Below are positions 1-5,622 of a DNA stretch of 6,811 nt, piece by piece. Source of the DNA: Hominenteromicrobium sp964531265 (GTDB lineage: Bacteria > Bacillota > Clostridia > Oscillospirales > Acutalibacteraceae). Position 1 is the first letter of the stretch; each line of letters opens with the position of its first letter. The notes beneath the pieces were generated by a model. It was not told the origin of the DNA and did no database searches. It saw only the letters and a list, made by a program, of their open reading frames with translations. A program made the translations under genes and the position numbers. The stretch spans positions 1 through 6,811 of the forward strand of contig CAZHDW010000036.1 in NCBI GenBank assembly GCA_964531265.1, given 5' to 3'.

Positions 1-6
1 GCATAG

Positions 7-39
7 AAAAAGACCGAAAACCTTTCGGTTTTCGGTCTT
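7..39 (-). terminator. Intrinsic terminator of the tRNA-Pro gene
   Basis: A perfect 13-bp inverted repeat (10-22 with 27-39) closes on a 4-nt loop that reads GAAA on the minus strand. It is followed by a run of five T on that strand (positions 11-7). The stem starts at the last A of the encoded CCA end of the tRNA, so there is no spacer between tRNA and terminator. This is a typical rho-independent terminator. Confidence 0.9.
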
Positions 40-116
40 GGTCCGAGTGACTGGAGTCGAACCAGCGGCCTCTTGAACCCCATTCAAGCGCGCTACCAAA
101 ACTGCGCTACACCCGG
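39..116 (-). tRNA. tRNA-Pro, anticodon GGG, CCA end encoded
   Basis: Read on the minus strand, the sequence folds as a full cloverleaf of 78 nt. The acceptor stem is CCGGGTG with CACTCGG (one G-T pair), the D stem GCGC with GCGC, the anticodon stem CTTGA with TCAAG, and the T stem GCTGG with CCAGT around a TTCGACT loop. The discriminator is A and a genomic CCA follows. The 7-nt anticodon loop ATGGGGT places GGG at positions 34-36, so it decodes proline CCC and CCU. The A32-U38 pair in the loop is a known feature of bacterial tRNA-Pro(GGG) and supports the identity. The gene is monocistronic, between its own promoter and terminator. Confidence 0.96.
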
Positions 117-127
117 ATAACAAATCA

Positions 128-156
128 ATTATACAACATGTTTTCGAAAAAAGCAA
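128..156 (-). promoter_or_regulatory. Promoter of tRNA-Pro
   Basis: On the minus strand a TTGCTT -35 box (151-156) is separated by exactly 17 bp from a perfect TATAAT -10 box (128-133). Transcription should start near 121, a few bases before the mature tRNA 5' end at 116. Spacing and consensus fit a strong sigma-A/sigma-70 promoter. Confidence 0.85.
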
Positions 157-213
157 GCCTTTTCTTAATTAAATTTATATTTTTACATTTTCCTTTTTAC
201 AAAGGATTTTCCC

Positions 214-242
214 TTTACAGCGAGAAAAATCGCAGATATACT
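214..242 (+). promoter_or_regulatory. Promoter of the hydroxyacid dehydrogenase gene
   Basis: TTTACA (214-219) and TATACT (237-242) are 17 bp apart, each one base off the sigma-A consensus. The expected start is near 249, giving a leader of about 30 nt. The spacer holds a small dyad, GCGA at 220-223 and TCGC at 230-233, which could be a regulator half-site pair or chance. Confidence 0.8.
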
Positions 243-279
243 ATACATATCTTATTTTGATAATTAAGGGGTATGACAT

Positions 280-1281
280 ATGAGAAAAGGTGTTTTTCTT
301 GGTGACTCAAAGCAGATCGACTATGTTTTTCCACAGGACATTAAGGACATGCTCTTTCTTCGCTGTGGTGTTGTGAGCCGTACATATACGAAATCGGATG
401 TCATGGAGCAGCCCGAACAGTTTGCTGATGTTGATTACATCTTCTCAACCTGGGGAATGCCATGCTTTACAGAGGATGAGATAAACGAATATTTTCCCCA
501 TCTCAAATGCGTCTTCTACGCAGCAGGATCAGTTCAGTATTTTGCAAGACCCTTCTTGAATTGCGACGTTCAGGTTTTCAGCTCCTGGGCGGCAAATGCC
601 GTACCGGTAGCGGAATATACAATGGCTCAGATAATCCTTGCAAACAAGGGCTTTTTCCAGAATCAGCTCATTTATAAACGCGGCGATAACATAACTGCCG
701 GTGAGCATTTTCACGGACACACGGGAAATTATCGCGCATGCGTCGGAATTATCGGTGCCGGAATGATCGGCTCCATGGTGGCCGAGAGGCTTCAGGCCTT
801 TGATCTGGAGGTTCTTGTATTCGACCCATTCCTCTCCGATGAAAAAGCAGAAAAGCTCTGTATTGAGAAGGTCACTCTCGAAGAGCTGTTCTCGCGCTGT
901 GTTGTGGTTTCAAATCATTTGGCAAACAATGAGCAGACCCGAGGAATGCTGAATTATGAGCTTTTCAGCAAAATGCCGAAATTCAGCACCTTCTTAAACA
1001 CAGGCCGCGGTGCACAGGTGGTGGAGGAAGACCTTGCGAGGTTTCTTACCGAGCGTCCCGACTGCACGGCTGTGCTCGACGTGACAACGGAAGAACCTCT
1101 GCCTGTGGCAAATCCTTTGAGGAGCTGTGAAAACTGCTTCATAACCACTCATATAGCCGGAAGTGCCGAGCATGAGGTATGGCGAATGGCCGAATATATG
1201 CTGAATGAGCTCATCAGATATGAGGCCGGCGAGAAAACGTTATACTCGGTATCACTTGATATGCTGCGCACAATGGCATAA
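280..1281 (+). CDS. D-2-hydroxyacid dehydrogenase family protein, NAD-dependent, substrate unknown
   Basis: This predicted soluble 333-residue oxidoreductase belongs to the D-isomer-specific 2-hydroxyacid dehydrogenase family, which interconverts 2-keto and D-2-hydroxy acids. The nucleotide-binding Rossmann domain lies roughly at residues 110-295, inserted in a split catalytic domain. The dinucleotide motif GAGMIG is at 159-164, and Asp182 after the second beta strand suggests NAD rather than NADP. The family catalytic trio is visible: Arg243 in TGRGAQV, Glu272 in the EEPLP stretch, and His291 in THIAGS. The start has a good ribosome site (AAGGGG, 266-271) 8 nt upstream; an ATG at 273 is out of frame. 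Length is normal. The N-terminal substrate domain resembles none of the named subfamilies I know (SerA, LdhA, PdxB, VanH), so the substrate is open. It diverges from a tRNA, has its own promoter, and shows no clear terminator before ddh. Confidence 0.88.
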   Translation: MRKGVFLGDSKQIDYVFPQDIKDMLFLRCGVVSRTYTKSDVMEQPEQFADVDYIFSTWGMPCFTEDEINEYFPHLKCVFYAAGSVQYFARPFLNCDVQVFSSWAANAVPVAEYTMAQIILANKGFFQNQLIYKRGDNITAGEHFHGHTGNYRACVGIIGAGMIGSMVAERLQAFDLEVLVFDPFLSDEKAEKLCIEKVTLEELFSRCVVVSNHLANNEQTRGMLNYELFSKMPKFSTFLNTGRGAQVVEEDLARFLTERPDCTAVLDVTTEEPLPVANPLRSCENCFITTHIAGSAEHEVWRMAEYMLNELIRYEAGEKTLYSVSLDMLRTMA

Positions 1282-1359
1282 TGAATTTTGCGGATTTCTG
1301 AATTTTTGCAGGGAGAGTGGAATGTGATTTCATAATTCCGACGAAATTAAGCTATCGGA

Positions 1360-1388
1360 TTGCGCTTTTGCATGAATTAGTGTATAAT
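1360..1388 (+). promoter_or_regulatory. Promoter of ddh
   Basis: A perfect TATAAT (1383-1388) lies 17 bp after TTGCGC (1360-1365), which matches the -35 consensus only in its TTG. The predicted start near 1395 leaves a leader of about 45 nt, too short for a lysine riboswitch, so none is present. A 5-bp dyad (TCCGA 1337-1341, TCGGA 1355-1359) sits just upstream. Confidence 0.7.
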
Positions 1389-1440
1389 AACTGCGTAAAA
1401 ATCATTGTATGGTTGTACCATGCAGAAAGGTAGGGATAAA

Positions 1441-2421
1441 ATGATCAGAATCGGAATTGTCGGCTACGGTAATCTTGGACGTGGCGTCGAGAGCGCACTG
1501 GCATCATCCAAGGATATGGAGCTTGTCGGAGTTTTTACAAGACGAGACCCGGCTTCACTGAAAACCAGAACCGGCGCTAAGGTGTATTCCATGGAGGATG
1601 CACTCAAGATGACGGATAAAATAGATGTTATGATACTTTGCGGCGGAAGCGCTAATGATCTTCCGAAGCAGACTGTGGAAATGGCGAAGTATTTCAATGT
1701 TGTTGACAGCTTCGACACACATGCGAAGATTCCCCAGCATTTTGCAGCAGTTGACGCATCTGCAAAGGAAAGCGGAAGGCTTGCTGTTATCTCGGCAGGC
1801 TGGGATCCGGGTCTGTTCTCCCTCAATCGTCTGTATGGACAGGCTATTCTTCCAAATGGTAACGACTACACTTTCTGGGGCAAGGGTGTTTCTCAGGGTC
1901 ATTCCGACGCCATACGTCGCATTCCCGGAGTTTTGGATGCCAGACAGTATACTATACCGGTTGATGAAGCCCTTGAGAGTGTTCGTCGCGGAGACAACCC
2001 CGAGCTTACCACAAGACAGAAGCATACAAGAGAATGCTTTGTCGTGGCCGAGGACGGTGCTGACCTCGCCGAGATAGAAAAGGCCATCGTGACAATGCCG
2101 AATTACTTTGCGGATTACGACACCACGGTGCATTTCATTTCGCAGGAGGAGCTTGACCGCGAGCATTCCGGAATTCCCCATGGCGGAATAGTTTTCCGTA
2201 CCGGTACTACCGGCTTGAATAACGAGAATCATCATGTTATTGAGTATAAGCTAAAGCTGGACTCCAACCCGGAATTCACATCAAGCGTGCTCACCGCCAT
2301 AGCACGTGCGGTATACCGCATGAGCGCTGAGGGTCAGACAGGCTGCAAGACGATATTCGATATCGCTCCGGCATATCTGCATCCGGAAACGGGCGAAGAG
2401 CTTCGCGCAAAGCTCCTGTAA
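1441..2421 (+). CDS. ddh: meso-diaminopimelate D-dehydrogenase
   Basis: Ddh catalyses reversible NADPH-dependent reductive amination of tetrahydrodipicolinate to meso-2,6-diaminopimelate (EC 1.4.1.16). This one-step route replaces the acylated or DapL branches and feeds lysine and peptidoglycan synthesis; the protein is cytosolic, typically a homodimer. The 326-residue product starts with the Rossmann motif GYGNLGRG (8-15), followed by TRRDP (33-37), where the paired arginines fit NADP binding. The family blocks follow in order: DSFDTH (89-94), GWDPGLFSLNR (120-130), WGKGVSQGHSDA (146-157), HTRE (195-198) and SGIPHGG (243-249), which line the DAP pocket in known structures. I chose the ATG at 1441 because it begins the family's usual N terminus and follows AAAGGTAGGG (1426-1435). 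In-frame ATGs at 1405 and 1420 would add 12 or 7 unconserved residues, and the first lies almost at the predicted transcript start. Confidence 0.96.
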   Translation: MIRIGIVGYGNLGRGVESALASSKDMELVGVFTRRDPASLKTRTGAKVYSMEDALKMTDKIDVMILCGGSANDLPKQTVEMAKYFNVVDSFDTHAKIPQHFAAVDASAKESGRLAVISAGWDPGLFSLNRLYGQAILPNGNDYTFWGKGVSQGHSDAIRRIPGVLDARQYTIPVDEALESVRRGDNPELTTRQKHTRECFVVAEDGADLAEIEKAIVTMPNYFADYDTTVHFISQEELDREHSGIPHGGIVFRTGTTGLNNENHHVIEYKLKLDSNPEFTSSVLTAIARAVYRMSAEGQTGCKTIFDIAPAYLHPETGEELRAKLL

Positions 2422-2426
2422 TTTAT

Positions 2427-2473
2427 ATAAAAAGCGTTCGTTATGTGGGATTTCCACTATCGAACGCTTTTCA
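2427..2473. terminator. Bidirectional terminator between ddh and the uracil-DNA glycosylase gene
   Basis: An 11-bp perfect outer stem (2430-2440 with 2461-2471) encloses a second short stem (GTGG 2445-2448 with CCAC 2454-2457). A-rich sequence on the left and T-rich sequence on the right give U tracts in both directions. It lies between two convergent genes and probably ends both transcripts. Confidence 0.85.
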
Positions 2474-2490
2474 TATGTTATTATTGATTA

Positions 2491-3075
2491 TCAATCATAC
2501 TGCTTTGATACATCCAGCTTCAGCTCGTCGATCTTGTCACGCAGCTTGAGAAAATCCTCGAATGCGGCGGGCTTCTGATTCGGATTTCTCAGCAGTGCAG
2601 CCGGATGAAGAGTGGCCATCATGAGAACTCCGTTCTTCTCAAAGAAATGACCATGCTCCTTCGTTATCTTCATATCGGGCTTTATCAGCTTCATTGCCGC
2701 TATTCGTCCAAGACAAACAATGATTTTCGGACGTATCAGCGCAACCTGATTTCGTAGCCACTCAATGCATGCCTCCTGCTCCTCCGGCAGAGGATCGCGG
2801 TTTTTCGGTGGGCGACATTTAACGATATTTGCAATATAGATATTGGTTTTTCTGTCAAGGTCAACCGCCGCCAGCATCTTATCAAGAAGCTGACCGCCCC
2901 TGCCGACAAACGGCTCGCCCTGCAGATCCTCGTTCTCTCCCGGGCCTTCGCCTATAAACAGTATTCTTGACCTTGGATTGCCCACTCCCACAACAACGTT
3001 TGTGCGTGTTTCGCAAAGTCCGCATTTGCGGCAATTAAGGCAATTTTCCCGAAGCTCTTCAAAGTTATCGTACAT
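2491..3075 (-). CDS. Uracil-DNA glycosylase, family 4 (Fe-S cluster type)
   Basis: This enzyme cuts uracil from DNA, starting base excision repair of deaminated cytosine or misincorporated dUMP. The 194-residue product carries the family 4 blocks in order: GEGPGENED (42-50) with QGEPFVG (52-58), the NIVKCRPP block (83-90), and the C-terminal TLHPA motif (155-159, His157) followed by LLRNP. The four expected 4Fe-4S ligands are present. By alignment to family 4 enzymes these are Cys15 and Cys18 (CRKC), Cys87 and Cys103. Cys12 and Cys21 flank the first pair and are not standard ligands. The ATG at 3075 is the family start, with a weak AGG site 6 nt upstream. The gene is single, convergent with ddh and divergent from the PduL gene. 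Older annotation may call it a phage SPO1 DNA polymerase-related protein, a historical name for this family. Confidence 0.95.
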   Translation of the reverse strand: MYDNFEELRENCLNCRKCGLCETRTNVVVGVGNPRSRILFIGEGPGENEDLQGEPFVGRGGQLLDKMLAAVDLDRKTNIYIANIVKCRPPKNRDPLPEEQEACIEWLRNQVALIRPKIIVCLGRIAAMKLIKPDMKITKEHGHFFEKNGVLMMATLHPAALLRNPNQKPAAFEDFLKLRDKIDELKLDVSKQYD

Positions 3076-3115
3076 ACTAAACCTGCTTTCTCTTTTAAAG
3101 CTTTTTGCTTAGAAC

Positions 3116-3124
3116 AGTATATCA
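3116..3124 (-). promoter_or_regulatory. Extended -10 promoter of the uracil-DNA glycosylase gene
   Basis: On the minus strand TATACT (3116-3121) is preceded by TGA, giving the TGn extended -10 element (3122-3124). No good -35 box lies 16-18 bp upstream, which is acceptable for extended -10 promoters. The predicted start near 3109 gives a leader of about 34 nt. Confidence 0.6.
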
Positions 3125-3155
3125 CAAAACAAAGTAAAAACATAGTTATTTCTTA

Positions 3156-3184
3156 TTGTATTTTTGCGTGATAAGTAGTAAAAT
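3156..3184 (+). promoter_or_regulatory. Probable promoter of the PduL gene
   Basis: TTGTAT (3156-3161) and TAAAAT (3179-3184) are 17 bp apart. The -10 is one base off consensus and the -35 matches in three positions. Transcription from about 3191 would give a leader near 95 nt. The region is AT-rich, so other -10-like boxes are possible and this assignment is tentative. Confidence 0.45.
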
Positions 3185-3286
3185 AATAGTTAATAATGGT
3201 AATTCTGTGCGCACATGGCTTTTGCACACGGAAATATCGGGCGGCGTATGTCCGCTCCAATAAAAACAAAGGATTGGTGAATCTAA

Positions 3287-3856
3287 ATGAAAGTAATGGT
3301 TGAGACATCTGCACGTCATCTCCATGTTTCCGATGCAGACCTTAAGGTTCTCTTCGGTGAGAACGCGGTTCTTTCCAACAAGAAGGATCTTTCACAGCCC
3401 GGTCAGTATGCTACAAACGAAAAGGTTGAGGTTATCGGCCCGAAGGGCTCCCTGGTTATGTCCATCCTCGGCCCGACTCGTCCCGAGACACAGGTAGAGG
3501 TTGCTCTTACAGATGCACGTAAGCTCGGCATTGCAGCTCCGATCCGCGAGTCCGGCGATCTTGAGGGTACACCGGGATGTACACTTAAGGGCCCGGCTGG
3601 CGAAGTAACACTTGAAAAGGGTGTTATCGCTGCCAAGCGCCACATCCACTTCAACGTTGAAGAGGCAGCAGCAGCAGGTGTTGTTGACAAGCAGATCGTT
3701 TCCGTTAAGGTTGGCAAGGAAGGCGAGCGCTCCACTATTTTCGGTGATGTTATCGTTCGTGTAAGCCCGAAGTATGCAGCAGCTATGCACATTGACACAG
3801 ACGAGTCCAATGCAGCAGCTCTGGCAGGCACTGTTGACGGCGAGATCATCGCTTGA
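3287..3856 (+). CDS. pduL: Phosphate acyltransferase, PduL family (stand-alone)
   Basis: PduL-type enzymes transfer an acyl group between CoA and phosphate (acetyl- or propionyl-CoA + Pi to acyl phosphate + CoA, EC 2.3.1.222), with no relation to Pta. The 189-residue protein shows the duplicated PduL domain. The first zinc-binding motif SARHLH (8-13, His11 and His13) follows the N-terminal strand, the second, KRHIHF, is at 117-122 (His119, His121), and MHIDTDE is at 167-173. It begins directly with the catalytic fold and lacks the N-terminal encapsulation helix of microcompartment PduL, and no shell genes lie nearby. A soluble role in making acetyl phosphate for ATP by acetate kinase is therefore likely, though ackA is not in this window. 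GGTGA (3276-3280) sits 6 nt before the ATG. Codon use (many GTT, AAG, CTT, GGC) looks more biased than in the neighbours, hinting at high expression. Confidence 0.93.
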   Translation: MKVMVETSARHLHVSDADLKVLFGENAVLSNKKDLSQPGQYATNEKVEVIGPKGSLVMSILGPTRPETQVEVALTDARKLGIAAPIRESGDLEGTPGCTLKGPAGEVTLEKGVIAAKRHIHFNVEEAAAAGVVDKQIVSVKVGKEGERSTIFGDVIVRVSPKYAAAMHIDTDESNAAALAGTVDGEIIA

Positions 3857-3891
3857 TTTTGCTGATTCACGGTAAATATTCCACAGTAATC

Positions 3892-3920
3892 AAACCGCCC
3901 GGATCCGTTCGGGCGGTTTT
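3892..3920 (+). terminator. Terminator of the PduL gene
   Basis: CCGCCCG (3895-3901) pairs with CGGGCGG (3910-3916), extended by three A-T pairs, and is followed by TTTT. This GC-rich hairpin 35 nt after the stop codon is a standard intrinsic terminator. Confidence 0.92.
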
Positions 3921-4037
3921 GCTGACTCCAAAACAAACATGGCGGAAAATTCACCATATATGATAGATTTGCAATTGGAACTCAAAGCCGATCACTTTTG
4001 ATGCAGCTTGAGGCTTGAAGCAGATTCTGATTAAAGT

Positions 4038-4085
4038 AAAAGCTTCTCCTTCATATGGCTACAACCATATTGAGGAGAAGCTTTT
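4038..4085. terminator. Long hairpin, probable terminator of the Nudix gene, possibly bidirectional
   Basis: The arms 4038-4058 and 4065-4085 form 19 Watson-Crick pairs plus one G-T pair and one C/T mismatch, around a 6-nt loop (4059-4064). On the minus strand it begins 2 nt after the Nudix stop codon and leads into a T-rich stretch (TTTTACTTTAA). On the plus strand CTTTTTATTATTTTT follows, so it can work both ways. The stem is about twice as long as the other terminators here. Confidence 0.75.
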
Positions 4086-4087
4086 TA

Positions 4088-4498
4088 TTATTTTTCGGCC
4101 ATGTAAGCCATATACTGAGCCACGACATTCCTGTCATTATCATAGGTAAGCACATTGTTTGCGTCGGAAAGCGACACCCAGCGCATATCTGCAACCTCTT
4201 CAAGCTGCTTATGCTCGCTGCCGCTGTCATATTCGGCCGCAAAGTATATGACATCCTTCATAACGCCCGGCTTTGGCGAAAAGCGTACGCTTGTGCGGAA
4301 GCCCGTGTCAAGCTTTACAGAAAGACCCGTCTCTTCACGAATCTCTCTTAAAGCAGTTTCCGCCTCGGTCTCATCATTCTCGACATGACCCTTGGGAAAT
4401 CCCCAATGGCCGCCATTAACGTGGCGAATAAGGAGTATTTCGGCACCGTTTTCAGTGTGACGCGCAATAACGGCACCGCAGGATTTTTCAAGCTTCAT
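4088..4498 (-). CDS. Nudix hydrolase, diadenosine tetraphosphate (Ap4A) hydrolase type
   Basis: This 136-residue cytosolic protein is a single Nudix domain, hydrolysing a nucleoside diphosphate linked to another group in a Mg2+-dependent way. The complete Nudix box GX5EX7REUXEEXGU spans residues 37-59, from Gly37 through Glu43, Arg51-Glu52, Glu55-Glu56, to Gly58-Leu59. The preceding WGFPKGH block (32-38) and start KSCGAVI are typical of asymmetric bis(5'-nucleosyl)-tetraphosphatases, so Ap4A clearance is the best guess. Other nucleotide substrates cannot be excluded. I chose the ATG at 4498 because AAAGGAG (4505-4511) lies 6 nt before it. An in-frame ATG at 4561 would add 21 residues translated from the upstream terminator hairpin and is not credible. 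It lies downstream of galM but beyond that operon's terminator, so it is likely transcribed separately. Confidence 0.93.
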   Translation of the reverse strand: MKLEKSCGAVIARHTENGAEILLIRHVNGGHWGFPKGHVENDETEAETALREIREETGLSVKLDTGFRTSVRFSPKPGVMKDVIYFAAEYDSGSEHKQLEEVADMRWVSLSDANNVLTYDNDRNVVAQYMAYMAEK

Positions 4499-4520
4499 TG
4501 TATGCTCCTTTCCGGGAAAG

Positions 4521-4548
4521 CTTATAGGAACAAAAAGTGGGCTGTAAA
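4521..4548 (-). promoter_or_regulatory. Probable promoter of the Nudix gene, overlapping the galM terminator
   Basis: On the minus strand TTTACA (4543-4548) is followed after 16 bp by TATAAG (4521-4526), each one base off consensus. The -35 box lies in the loop and stem of the galM terminator. The predicted start is near 4514, giving a leader of about 15 nt that begins just before the AAAGGAG ribosome site. Confidence 0.55.
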
Positions 4549-4562
4549 AAGAACAGCCCACT
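4532..4562 (-). terminator. Terminator of the glk-galM operon
   Basis: A perfect 10-bp stem (4536-4545 with 4553-4562) closes on a 7-nt loop and is followed on the minus strand by TTTTTG. It starts 7 nt after the galM stop codon. It separates the operon from the Nudix gene, though some readthrough could still feed that gene. Confidence 0.88.
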
Positions 4563-4569
4563 GATGTGT

Positions 4570-5616
4570 TTATCTTACGGAAAACTTGTAGATAGTCTTT
4601 GAAGCAAACGGTTTACCGGGCTCAACATACTTGAACGGGAAATTCTCATGATGCACAGAATCGGGATAGAACTGTGTCTCAAGGCAGAAAGCACTGTGAG
4701 GAATCATGGGGGAGCCATCCTTATTGTTGGAGCCGCTGATACGGTTTGTGGTATACAGCTGCACACCGGGCATGTCTGTGATAACCTCCATAACACGTCC
4801 GCTTTCGGGCTCATAAGCTTCCGCTATAGTGCGGAGACCCTCGCCGTCAGCACAGAAGTTATGGTCAAAACCGCCGCAGAGCTGTATCAGATGATCGTCT
4901 GCGAAGATATCCTTGCCGATTTCCTTTGCAATAGTAAAATCAAGCGGAGTTCCCTTGACGGGTACAAGCTCGCCTGTCGGAATAAGATTATCCGTTACCG
5001 CTGTGAAATAGGATGCATTTATCTTGAGCTGAGTGGAGAGCATGGTCTTGGACCAGTCGCCGCTGAGGTTGAAGAATGCATGGTTTGTCGGGTTGAATAC
5101 GGTTTTCTTATCAGTTTCGCCACGATATGTTATCTCCAATGCATTGTCAGAGGTGAGCGTATACTGAACCTCTATCTGAAGTGTACCGGGATAGTTCTCG
5201 TCGCCGTCCGGACTTGTATGCGTAAAGGTTACGGACGGTTCATCACCGTCAACTGTTTCCTTTACGGAGAAGGGAATCTGGTGGAAGCCGTGTGTACCGC
5301 CATGAAGAGTGTTTTCTCCGTCGTTCTTGTCCAGCTTATAATCAACACCGTCTATCGTCATGCATGCGCCGCCGATGCGGTTTGCATATCTGCCGACGAA
5401 GGAACCATGATAATCATTTCCGGAGTATTCGTCCGGTGTAGCATGGCCGAGTATAAGGTCGCCAAGCTTGCCATTGCGATCCGGAACGATTAGCTTGATT
5501 ATACGGCAGCCGTAAGGAATAACGGAGACCTCCATGCCGGAAGCATTCTTCAGAGTGTATATCGGAACGTCATGACCGTTCGGGCAGATACCAAAAGAAG
5601 AGGTAGTCAATGCCAT
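4570..5616 (-). CDS. galM: Aldose 1-epimerase (mutarotase)
   Basis: GalM interconverts the alpha and beta anomers of glucose, galactose and related hexoses (EC 5.1.3.3), supplying the form used by downstream kinases. The 348-residue protein has the usual length and no signal peptide, so it is likely cytosolic. Family blocks are seen in order: GRYANRIGGA (75-84, Arg80), ENTLHGG (101-107, His105), NPTNHAFFNL (175-184) with the catalytic acid His179, GGFDHNF (248-254, Asp251), and LETQFYPD (312-319) with the catalytic base Glu313. The ATG at 5616 lies 6 nt after the glk stop codon. Its ribosome site AGGAGG (5628-5633) is inside the last glk codons, so the two are co-transcribed and probably translationally linked. 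The pairing suggests a joint role in using free glucose released from glucans or disaccharides inside the cell. Confidence 0.96.
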   Translation of the reverse strand: MALTTSSFGICPNGHDVPIYTLKNASGMEVSVIPYGCRIIKLIVPDRNGKLGDLILGHATPDEYSGNDYHGSFVGRYANRIGGACMTIDGVDYKLDKNDGENTLHGGTHGFHQIPFSVKETVDGDEPSVTFTHTSPDGDENYPGTLQIEVQYTLTSDNALEITYRGETDKKTVFNPTNHAFFNLSGDWSKTMLSTQLKINASYFTAVTDNLIPTGELVPVKGTPLDFTIAKEIGKDIFADDHLIQLCGGFDHNFCADGEGLRTIAEAYEPESGRVMEVITDMPGVQLYTTNRISGSNNKDGSPMIPHSAFCLETQFYPDSVHHENFPFKYVEPGKPFASKTIYKFSVR

Positions 5617-5622
5617 AACAGA

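Noticed and set aside
1282..1440. Lysine riboswitch or other leader RNA before ddh
   Set aside because: The leader predicted from the TATAAT box is only about 45 nt, and the 159-nt gap has no multi-helix fold; only small 5-bp dyads are visible.
1555..2235. A 226-codon open frame on the minus strand inside ddh
   Set aside because: It is antisense to a fully conserved ddh, and its product has no recognisable domain.
3921..4037. A possible small gene or RNA between the PduL terminator and the long hairpin
   Set aside because: No frame with a ribosome site, no clear promoter and no stable fold was seen in these roughly 117 bases.
4499..4561. N-terminal extension of the Nudix protein
   Set aside because: The added 21 residues would be translated from the galM terminator hairpin and lie upstream of the predicted start of transcription. 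The ATG at 4498 has an ideal AAAGGAG site.
4648..5493. A 281-codon open frame on the plus strand, antisense to galM
   Set aside because: The opposite strand encodes a complete mutarotase with all catalytic residues. The antisense product shows no family features and no credible ribosome site.
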